Shown here piece by piece: positions 16,094-23,018 of a stretch of DNA of 64,000 nucleotides (positions are counted from its first letter, which is position 1; each line of letters opens with the position of its first letter). The notes beneath the pieces were generated by a model. It was not told the origin of the DNA and ran no database searches. It was given only the letters and a program-made list of their open reading frames with translations. The position numbers were made by a program, and so were the translations under genes. Source of the stretch: Parachlamydiales bacterium (GTDB taxonomy: Bacteria; Chlamydiota; Chlamydiia; Chlamydiales; Rhabdochlamydiaceae); contig PLXY01000011.1 of NCBI GenBank assembly GCA_003153295.1, positions 383,117 to 447,116 on the forward strand. The letters run 5' to 3'.

Positions 16094-16919
16094 AGTGAGA
16101 GCGGGAAAGGCGCTTACCATTGAGGGCGTTCCAATGGCTGGTATGGACAGAACCATCGGGATTTTGGATGGTAATGCTATGGACCGGCAAATAGACGTCG
16201 GTCATGGTGCGTATAGCAAAATTTTGCCCAAACGCGGCGCGGGCGAGCCGTTCAATTTGTCCTGGGGTAAAATGACGTCCTAAACGGATGGCGTCTTTGT
16301 AGGGTTTTGTGACAAGTCTTTCGTCCAGATTGGTTTCAGGAACGGTTCGCAATTTAGGATGTTGAAAGTGGAGCTGGTACCGATTGCCAGCTTGGACGAT
16401 GAGCTTTTTTTTGCGGCAGGTATCGAGCCAAGCATTGAGGACTTCGTGTTCAACATTGAGGGCTTTTGAAAGGCCATCGCGGTCAAGGGCCCCGCCTTTT
16501 TTGGCTAGAAGGTTTAAAACTTTAAATTCTTGGGGAGTCGCCTCGGCAGTGATGCAGTCGCCGAAGCCGTGAGTTTTTTCCCAGTCTTTCGTATGAATGA
16601 CCATTTCACCATCGGTCAAGTCCCATAGAATGATGCTCTCACGAGACTTATCATCAGAAGAGGTGTACTTCACTTCCATGAGGAGATAGGGATAGAATTC
16701 TAAGACGGGGTCTAAAAAACGATGGCGATTGTCTTTGAGGAGAGACTTACGGTGCTTTTCCATGATCTGATTGGCATTATACCTGACTTCGAGGGTGTGA
16801 AAATTGCCCATATCAAGAATGGAGGCGACTTTGCTTTTGACATCGGGATGGTTATGGGAAACCATCCAAATGCCATAACCGCCTGCTAAAATGGCTAAAA
16901 TTGTTGCAAAAATCTTCAT
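16083..16919 (-). CDS. Conserved membrane-anchored protein with winged-helix-like segment
   Basis: A 278-residue protein. Residues 4-22 are a hydrophobic signal anchor, followed by a soluble domain. A segment near 125-175 (PQEFKVLNLLAKKGGALDRDGLSKAL) has the pattern of a winged helix-turn-helix, and the C-terminal third contains TPGQIERLARAAFG. The even, housekeeping-like composition suggests a chlamydia-conserved gene, but I cannot name it. Transcribed alone, with a 160-bp palindromic element just upstream of its promoter region. Confidence 0.7.
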   Translation of the reverse strand: MKIFATILAILAGGYGIWMVSHNHPDVKSKVASILDMGNFHTLEVRYNANQIMEKHRKSLLKDNRHRFLDPVLEFYPYLLMEVKYTSSDDKSRESIILWDLTDGEMVIHTKDWEKTHGFGDCITAEATPQEFKVLNLLAKKGGALDRDGLSKALNVEHEVLNAWLDTCRKKKLIVQAGNRYQLHFQHPKLRTVPETNLDERLVTKPYKDAIRLGRHFTPGQIERLARAAFGQNFAIRTMTDVYLPVHSITIQNPDGSVHTSHWNALNGKRLSRSHFID

Positions 16920-16985
16920 ATTAATGATCTATAACAGTTCAACTGTTTTCGAAAAATAGCAACCTGATTATTATCTAGAAGCTCA

Positions 16986-17145
16986 GAGTCTGTCTACGAT
17001 TTTTTTATATTGGGGAACAGATTTCTTTTTCGATTGTTTCGATGATTTTAACTGCAATCGACTTAAACAAGTCGTTTGCAGTTAAAATCATCGAAACAAT
17101 CGAAAAAGAAACTATTCCGCAACTAAAAAAATTGTAGATAGACTC
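16986..17145. repeat. 160-bp near-perfect palindromic element
   Basis: Ends GAGTCTGTCTAC..ATTTTTTTA and TAAAAAAAT..GTAGATAGACTC are inverted, and an internal pair of 36-base arms (17022-17057 and 17076-17111) is perfectly complementary around a nested CGACTT-AAAC-AAGTCG hairpin. It sits between divergent genes (16919 minus, 17170 plus). It could be a MITE-like insertion, a cruciform-forming regulatory site, or a two-way terminator. A second element of similar size and plan is at 25697-25864. Confidence 0.8.
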
Positions 17146-17169
17146 TTAAATTTTCTCCAAGGAATTGCG

Positions 17170-17601
17170 ATGCGTACGTTTTTGTTTTGTTTTTTTGTTC
17201 TATTTTCCCCCTATTTGTCAGCAGATGAAGAAGTCCATGAATTTCGTGGAAAACATCTAGTCACCGACTATTTAGAGTGTAATCCAGAAGCTTTGCAGGA
17301 CGAGCAAGCTCTGATGAAAGTGATGTTATCAGCTGTCGAAAAATGCGGGGCTCAAATTCTCAACCATAATTTTTATGTTTTCCCCGGACATGGATTGACG
17401 ATGACCATTTTGCTATCGGAGAGTCATGCGAGCATTCACACTTATCCTGAACATGGAAAATGTTTTGTCGACCTCTTTACTTGCGGCGACAAATGCCAGC
17501 ATGAGGTGTTCAATGATGCGCTGAAGGCCTATTTACAGCCTAAACGGGTGGCCGAGATGGTCCTAGGGCGCTCTGATGAGATCAAAGAGATCAAAGAATG
17601 A
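17170..17601 (+). CDS. speD: S-adenosylmethionine decarboxylase-like protein with signal peptide
   Basis: A 143-residue protein of the prokaryotic SpeD fold. The self-cleavage/pyruvoyl site is ESHASIHTYPEHG (E84-S85), with H90 and catalytic C105 in DLFTCGD, all intact. The family decarboxylates AdoMet for spermidine synthesis; some SpeD homologues are known to act on ornithine or arginine instead. Unusual: residues 1-18 (MRTFLFCFFVLFSPYLSA) form a classical Sec signal peptide absent from typical cytosolic SpeD. AAGGA precedes the ATG. ATGA-coupled to a phosphoribosyltransferase-like gene. No spermidine synthase is in the window. Confidence 0.85.
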   Translation: MRTFLFCFFVLFSPYLSADEEVHEFRGKHLVTDYLECNPEALQDEQALMKVMLSAVEKCGAQILNHNFYVFPGHGLTMTILLSESHASIHTYPEHGKCFVDLFTCGDKCQHEVFNDALKAYLQPKRVAEMVLGRSDEIKEIKE

Positions 17602-18227
17602 TCTTTAAAGACAGACATGAGGCGGGGTTGAAGCTCGCAGCAAAGCTCGAGAAATATCGAGATCAGCCTCAAACGATTGTCATGGGACTAGCCCGCGGCG
17701 GTGTTGTCGTTGCACATGCGGTGGCGCAGGCGCTTCATCTTCCTTTAGATGTGATCGTCATCCGCAAGGTCGGAGCTCCTCAGCAGGAAGAGTTGGCGAT
17801 CGGAGCTGTAGATGAAGAAGGAGATGGTTTTTTGAATGAAGGGATCATTCAAAAATTGAACATCAGTCCCGACTATGTCCACCAAGAAGTCGCAAAACAG
17901 AAAAAAGCTGCAAAGGAGCGGGCGGCTTTGTATCGAAAAGGGCAAAAAAGAGCAGATCTTGTGGGTAAAACGGCCCTCGTCGTCGATGATGGGGTCGCCA
18001 CAGGAGCAAGCCTTAGAGCCGCTCTTCATGGTTTGAAGCAAAAAGGGATAAAGAAAATCGTTTTAGCTGTACCCGTTGCAGCAGCCGATTCGCTAAAAAG
18101 TCTCTCGAAAGAAGTGGCTGAAACGATTTGCTATTATACTCCCGTGGTTTTTCTGGCAGTCGGACAGTTCTATCGCAAGTTCGACCAAACTTCTGATGAA
18201 GAGGTCATGAAGCTTTTAGAGAGTTAG
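17598..18227 (+). CDS. Predicted phosphoribosyltransferase (COG1926 type)
   Basis: A 209-residue type I PRTase-like protein. The PRPP loop ALVVDDGVATGASL lies near residues 125-138, and the N-terminal GLARGGVVVAHAVA near 32-45 is the pyrophosphate-binding loop. Proteins of this group act as putative purine/pyrimidine PRTases of undefined substrate. The gene overlaps speD by 4 bases, so they are co-translated although no pathway obviously links them. Clean length and motifs suggest an active enzyme. Confidence 0.85.
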   Translation: MIFKDRHEAGLKLAAKLEKYRDQPQTIVMGLARGGVVVAHAVAQALHLPLDVIVIRKVGAPQQEELAIGAVDEEGDGFLNEGIIQKLNISPDYVHQEVAKQKKAAKERAALYRKGQKRADLVGKTALVVDDGVATGASLRAALHGLKQKGIKKIVLAVPVAAADSLKSLSKEVAETICYYTPVVFLAVGQFYRKFDQTSDEEVMKLLES

Positions 18228-18333
18228 GAATCACATCTCAAACGATTCCTTCAACCAAATAGCAAAAAGGGGGTCGTCGAAAATTACTCTCCCTCTTCCT
18301 GTTCCCTCTTCATCTAAAATAGTTTTTTGATCT

Positions 18334-18361
18334 CAATATTTAACAAATTTGTTAAATATTG
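18334..18361. repeat. Perfect 28-bp palindrome
   Basis: CAATATTTAACAAA and its exact reverse complement meet with no loop. It lies in the gap between convergent genes ending at 18227 (plus) and 18424 (minus). AT-rich with no T-run directly after, so it is either a weak bidirectional terminator or a protein-binding dyad. Confidence 0.6.
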
Positions 18362-18423
18362 AAAGGTGGAAAAAGTGAATAATTTAATAGAGGGGTCTCT
18401 AAGAAATCTATCTAAGTTCCTTT

Positions 18424-19326
18424 CTACTCTATTGATAAACCATGAATTTTTTGTTGATAATATCGAAATAGCTCTGGAGATTTTTTTTGCAGATAGTCAG
18501 CTAGAGGAGAAGTGACGCGGACTACCTCTTGCTGGTAAACAGAAGGTTTTTTCACTTCCTCATTGATCATGAAACGTCCAATGTCAAGATGCATCGCTTG
18601 CCCTTCCGACCAACCGTAGTTGTCATGGTCCATATTATCTAGATCAGTGATTCCTTTTGAGCAGCGGCTGACAATAAGCTGAAGGAGGCTATCGATCATT
18701 TGCTGTGCCGTTTCTATGCGGCTGTCCGCAAGAGCTGACTGTAGAAGAGGTACAAAAGGGACGCCTTTCCGTTGCAGGACAAATCCTATCTCATCGCAGG
18801 GTATTTGGTAGGTATTTCCTGTCTTATCCTTCAACTGAATTGTCTGACGAAGATGGGTCGTCGGGTGCAAATGGACATAGACCACGCCGGATTCTTTCTG
18901 CAGCTGTTGAAAAGCTAGAAAATAGCTCATGTAAGAAAGAGCAAATCTTTTTTCATTGTGTTCTTTGAGGGCAATTCTCTTGGGAGAGAAGAGATATCCA
19001 AACGGGTGGCTAATCCAGCTGAAGCGACGCATATGAGAAGGGAATTTGTAGAATTTCAGGACATAGTTCTTGTCTTGACTCTCAAAAACAAAGGTCTGCG
19101 CTCCTTTTCCTAAATAGGAAAACGGCTGGGATAAAAGATGAGCGGGAAAAAGACCTTCGGTTTCCCATGACGAATCGGTCAAAGGACGGTCGATAAAATG
19201 AAAACAAAAGCCCTTGTTAGCCTTGAAAAATATACGGTCGATTTTTGCTAGCATGCAAACCAGGAGGCAAAAAGGCATGAGGAAAGAGATCATCCATCTC
19301 ATTTTTTTAAGCCGATCCTTGTCCAT
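18424..19326 (-). CDS. Membrane-anchored protein-kinase-like protein
   Basis: A 300-residue protein not matching a named family I know. Residues 10-27 are a hydrophobic anchor. After it comes a kinase-like pattern: Gly-rich loop YLGKGAQTFVF (71-81), a lysine in YVLKFYKF (K91), a catalytic-loop-like DLDNMDHDNYG (228-238; D233, N236), and a metal-binding-like HLDIGRF (D248-G250). No HRD motif. This fits an atypical kinase fold facing the periplasm or, if the anchor is uncleaved and inverted, the cytosol. It overlaps the upstream binding-protein gene by 28 bases, so it is likely co-transcribed. Confidence 0.65.
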   Translation of the reverse strand: MDKDRLKKMRWMISFLMPFCLLVCMLAKIDRIFFKANKGFCFHFIDRPLTDSSWETEGLFPAHLLSQPFSYLGKGAQTFVFESQDKNYVLKFYKFPSHMRRFSWISHPFGYLFSPKRIALKEHNEKRFALSYMSYFLAFQQLQKESGVVYVHLHPTTHLRQTIQLKDKTGNTYQIPCDEIGFVLQRKGVPFVPLLQSALADSRIETAQQMIDSLLQLIVSRCSKGITDLDNMDHDNYGWSEGQAMHLDIGRFMINEEVKKPSVYQQEVVRVTSPLADYLQKKSPELFRYYQQKIHGLSIE

Positions 19327-20906
19327 TCTAAAAATCCATGGTCAGGAGGAAATTCTTCAAAGGTTAGGTGATCTTTGATCATAAAAGCCGTTTTCCAATG
19401 GTAAAGAGGAGTTAAAGGCATTTGTTTCATGAGAAGAGCTTCCGCGGTTTCTAGAGTTTTTGCCCTTTCTTCTTCCGTTGCGTCGAAAGCGGTTTTTTCT
19501 AAGAGACGAATGTAGTGGGCGTTTTCCCAATTACTAAAGTTTTTTGGATTGGTCCGGTACTTATATCGTTCTAAGATACTCATCGGATCAGGGTATTGGG
19601 CAAACCAAAACGTTTGAGCTAGTTCAAAATTGCGGCTTCCTAATTTGTCTAAGAACACTTTATGTTCGCAATGCTGCAGTTCGACCTTCACTCCCAGATT
19701 TTTTGCCCACTGTTGTTGGAGAATTTGGGCTAATTTATGGTTTAAATCGGAGTAAGAATAATAATAGGTAATCGTTGGAAACTCTTCTTGGCTAATTCCG
19801 AGCTCATGGAGAGCACGTAGAAAATGTTTTTTGCCCTTTCTTAAGTCATTATCTTTGAAATAAGCCAACGCGGGCGACTTTTTCAAGCAAGAAGGGATAA
19901 TTTGAGTCGCTACTTCTTCTCCTAATTGAGTGATATTATCGACAATCTCCTGCCGATCAATGGTATATGCAAATGCTTTGCGTAGATGTTTGCTGGTAAA
20001 AGGGAATTGAGCCACATTGAAAGAAATAGCTGTTGTAGCGGCAGAAGGATAGGTTTTTAAAAGCCTCTGCTGTTGATATTTTAGCACCACATCGTTCGGA
20101 ATGGGTGAAATAGCAGTGCCTAAAATATCGAGTTCATCATTTTCAAACATTTGTAAGACGGTGTTTTCATCTTTCACCATGCTGATCTGAATTTTTTCGA
20201 GGGAAATGAATTGTTTTTCCCAATAGTAGGGGTTTTTTTCAACGACGATTTCATCGTTATGTTTCCAAGAAGCAAGCTTAAAAGGGCCATTGGAAATGTA
20301 ATTTTTTCCGGCCTCGTTCATCCAGTTAGGATCCGCTACATCAAGCGTGTGTTTAATGGGAAAAAAAACACAAAAAGAGATCAGTTCAAGAAAATAGGGC
20401 GTAGGGTCTTTAAGCTCCACCACGAGGGTTTTATCATCGATAGAATGAATGCCGACCTTATCGAGGGAGATAACACCTTTCTTGGCTTCTTGGGCATTTT
20501 TAATGGGATACAAAAGCGGGGCATTAGCAGCAGGAAAGTCGGGTGTTAAGATTTTTTTCCAGGCTTTTTCAAAATCTGTCGCCGTCACAGCTGTTCCGTC
20601 GGACCAAAAAGTGTTGCGAAGATGAAAAGTGTAAGTTCTACGGTCATCGGAAATTTCAATCGATTTAGCTTGCGCCGGGGTGACCGAATAGTCGGCATTG
20701 AGTCTGGTGAGTCCTTCGAAAAGAAAAAAATGGAGCGTCGAGCCAATGAATTCGCTGCCTTTACGAGGATCCAGCGTTGAAGGTTCTCGGATGACATTCA
20801 TCCGCAATATAGGTTTTTTTTTAGGCTTGATAACGGGTTTTGTACATGAGCATGAAAGCGCCAAAAAAAGACTAAAAAAGACTATCCAGGATTGTCTGAT
20901 TTTCAT
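19299..20906 (-). CDS. oppA: OppA-type oligopeptide ABC transporter binding lipoprotein
   Basis: A 535-residue extracytoplasmic binding protein, family SBP_bac_5. I place the start at the ATG at 20906 (MKIRQSW); an upstream TTG in frame is less likely. Residues 1-22 are a lipoprotein-type signal with Cys near 19-21. Next come EPSTLDPRKGSEF near 45-57, the family segment LNADYSVTPAQAKSIEISDD, and GPFKLASWKHNDEIVVEKNPYYW near 205. It captures peptides for an Opp permease, which is not encoded here; chlamydiae often carry orphan oppA copies. The next gene encodes the kinase-like protein. Confidence 0.9.
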   Translation of the reverse strand: MKIRQSWIVFFSLFLALSCSCTKPVIKPKKKPILRMNVIREPSTLDPRKGSEFIGSTLHFFLFEGLTRLNADYSVTPAQAKSIEISDDRRTYTFHLRNTFWSDGTAVTATDFEKAWKKILTPDFPAANAPLLYPIKNAQEAKKGVISLDKVGIHSIDDKTLVVELKDPTPYFLELISFCVFFPIKHTLDVADPNWMNEAGKNYISNGPFKLASWKHNDEIVVEKNPYYWEKQFISLEKIQISMVKDENTVLQMFENDELDILGTAISPIPNDVVLKYQQQRLLKTYPSAATTAISFNVAQFPFTSKHLRKAFAYTIDRQEIVDNITQLGEEVATQIIPSCLKKSPALAYFKDNDLRKGKKHFLRALHELGISQEEFPTITYYYSYSDLNHKLAQILQQQWAKNLGVKVELQHCEHKVFLDKLGSRNFELAQTFWFAQYPDPMSILERYKYRTNPKNFSNWENAHYIRLLEKTAFDATEEERAKTLETAEALLMKQMPLTPLYHWKTAFMIKDHLTFEEFPPDHGFLEWTRIGLKK

Positions 20907-21031
20907 TTCATTCCCTAACCTACTCAAAGATGCTAAAGAGGGAATGGATTTAGGGCAAATGAATCTGTCCTAATCCAATATTAATTTTTTTGATGTGATT
21001 TTAAATAAAACTAAAACTTTTGAGTATATTA

Positions 21032-21063
21032 AATCACGCTATAAAGATTTCTATAGCGTGATT
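21032..21063 (-). terminator. Intrinsic terminator of rho
   Basis: AATCACGCTAT and ATAGCGTGATT form an 11-bp stem with a 10-base loop starting seven bases after the rho stop codon; on the minus strand it is followed by TTTAATAT. This is the end of the polA-coaE-rho transcript. Confidence 0.75.
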
Positions 21064-21069
21064 ATTAGA

Positions 21070-22437
21070 TTAATCTTTCATCGAAAGTAAGAATTCAATG
21101 TTGTTGTTGCTTTTCTTCAAGCGGCCAATGAGAAGGCTTATCGCGTCCATCGGCGACAGATCAGCAAGTGCTTGGCGCATGCTGTAGACCTTGTTGAGCT
21201 CTTCCGGATGGAAGAGAAGCTCTTCTTTACGAGTGCCGCTCTTCATCAGGTCGATCGCAGGATAGAGGCGTCGATCAGAGAGATGCCTGCTGAGCACCAA
21301 CTCCATATTGCCGGTACCTTTAAACTCTTCGAAGATAACCTCGTCCATACGAGAGCCAGTTTCAATGAGGGCAGTGGCAATAATGGTAAGGGATCCTCCC
21401 TCTTCGACGTTACGGGCTGCTCCGAAGAACCTTTTGGGTTTATGGAGAGCGTTCGCGTCAATACCGCCAGTTAAAATTTTCCCTGAATGCGGCTGCACCG
21501 TGTTATAAGCTCTGGCAAGGCGGGTCAGAGAGTCAAGGAGAATGACGACGTCATGGTGGTATTCCACTAAGCGGCGTGCTTTTTCGATGACCATCTCAGC
21601 GACTTGAACGTCACGTTCTGGCGGCTCATCAAAGGTAGAGGAAATAACTTCGCCTTTGACACTGCGCATCATGTCTGTGACTTCTTCAGGACGCTCACCG
21701 ATCAATAGAACGATGAGGAAAACATCCGGATTATTGGTCGTGATGGCATTGGCGATATCTTGCAGGATGACGGTTTTTCCGCAGCGAGGAGGAGCAACAA
21801 TCAAACCGCGTTGTCCTTTTCCGATCGGGGAAGCGAGATCGAGAACACGGGTTGTCATTCTCTCTTTCGTTGTTTCCATTACCAACCGTTTTTGCGGATA
21901 GAGAGCGGTCAAGTTTTCAAAAAGAATTCTTTCGCGCGCTTCTTCCGGAGGACGATTGTTGATTTTGTCGACTTTGAGAAGAGCGAAATATTTTTCTTTC
22001 TCTTTAGGCGACCGGATGGTTCCGTAAACGGTATCACCTTTTTTCAAATCGAAGCGGCGGATTTGGGCAGGAGAGACATAGATGTCTTCAGCAGAAGGGA
22101 GATAGTTGTAGTTAGGTGAGCGGAGAAAACCAAATCCATCAGGCAGAACTTCTAAAACGCCTTCACCCACGAGAATTTCTGTAGGATGCTCGGCTTTGGC
22201 TCTGACGATTTCAAAAACCATCTGAGATTTTGCAAGGGAGCCGAGATGTTTCAGACCCATTTCCCGAGCGACGGCATTGAGCTGGTCCATGTTCATGCGC
22301 TGAAGATCAGCGATCATGGTGATCTGTCCCTGAGCTGGCTGCGCAGGTACGTTATGTTCCATTTCATTCTGAGGGTTATCAGCTGTCTGGTCAGAGGTCT
22401 TGTCTGAAGTTAGGGGGGTTGGGTCTTCTGGTTTCAT
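21070..22437 (-). CDS. rho: Transcription termination factor Rho
   Basis: A 455-residue Rho with normal domains. There is a short acidic/Pro N-terminal extension (1-40), the N-terminal helix bundle, and a cold-shock RNA-binding domain with [19 protein letters not shown] near 93-111. The ATPase has Walker A APPRCGKT near 213, [12 protein letters not shown], and [13 protein letters not shown]. It is a hexameric helicase ending transcripts. Downstream of coaE by 10 bases, same operon; in C. trachomatis, from memory, the order rho-coaE-polA is the same. Confidence 0.97.
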   Translation of the reverse strand: MKPEDPTPLTSDKTSDQTADNPQNEMEHNVPAQPAQGQITMIADLQRMNMDQLNAVAREMGLKHLGSLAKSQMVFEIVRAKAEHPTEILVGEGVLEVLPDGFGFLRSPNYNYLPSAEDIYVSPAQIRRFDLKKGDTVYGTIRSPKEKEKYFALLKVDKINNRPPEEARERILFENLTALYPQKRLVMETTKERMTTRVLDLASPIGKGQRGLIVAPPRCGKTVILQDIANAITTNNPDVFLIVLLIGERPEEVTDMMRSVKGEVISSTFDEPPERDVQVAEMVIEKARRLVEYHHDVVILLDSLTRLARAYNTVQPHSGKILTGGIDANALHKPKRFFGAARNVEEGGSLTIIATALIETGSRMDEVIFEEFKGTGNMELVLSRHLSDRRLYPAIDLMKSGTRKEELLFHPEELNKVYSMRQALADLSPMDAISLLIGRLKKSNNNIEFLLSMKD

Positions 22438-22446
22438 TGATGCTCC

Positions 22447-23016
22447 TTAAATTAGTCGATCTATGATCGCGTCGATCGAGGACCGTAACATGTTCAAATC
22501 ACCATTATTGGTGATCACAAAATCTGCTTGAGCTGCTTTGCGGGCCGGCAGGTGCTGCCGTGCATGACGCTCTTCAAATCGATCGTCAAACCGCTTCCGT
22601 GCGATTTCTTTATCCGCAATCACGGCAATGACGAGATCAAAATCTTTTTCCATGCCCGCTTCGTAGAGGAGCGGCACCTCTGCAACAAAAATTTTATAAG
22701 AGGGGTTGTTTTTGACGTGATTAAAGCGTCGGTCGATTTCTTGTTTCACTGCTGGGTGTAAAATATTTTCTAAGCTTTTTAATTTTTTGAAATCAGAAAA
22801 CACAATTTCCGAAATCTTTTTTCTATCGATTTGATTTCCGACGACGATCTCAGAGCCTAAAAGCTCGATGACTTTTTCCCCTGTCGCCGTAGTGGGAGAT
22901 AACAAGCTATGCACGATTTCATCTGCATCGACAATATAAGCGCCATACTCTTGAAGAATACGACCTACCGTCGACTTGCCTGCGGCAAGATTGCCTGTTA
23001 TAGCAATTTTTCTCAA
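22447..23016 (-). CDS. coaE: Dephospho-CoA kinase
   Basis: A 189-residue enzyme phosphorylating dephospho-CoA in the last step of CoA synthesis. P-loop GNLAAGKST near residues 8-16, then VDADEIVHSLL, EVPLLYEAGM and the lid region RKRFDDRF. I choose the TTG at 23016 as start, giving MRKIAITGN. A strong GGGGGAG lies eight bases upstream inside the polA end, whereas the longer TTG form at 23034 would use that site as coding sequence. Coupled to polA. Confidence 0.9.
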   Translation of the reverse strand: MRKIAITGNLAAGKSTVGRILQEYGAYIVDADEIVHSLLSPTTATGEKVIELLGSEIVVGNQIDRKKISEIVFSDFKKLKSLENILHPAVKQEIDRRFNHVKNNPSYKIFVAEVPLLYEAGMEKDFDLVIAVIADKEIARKRFDDRFEERHARQHLPARKAAQADFVITNNGDLNMLRSSIDAIIDRLI

Positions 23017-23018
23017 AT

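Noticed and set aside
16986..17145. Ordinary intrinsic terminator
   Set aside because: It lies between divergent gene starts, is 160 bp long and has arms much longer than needed for termination.
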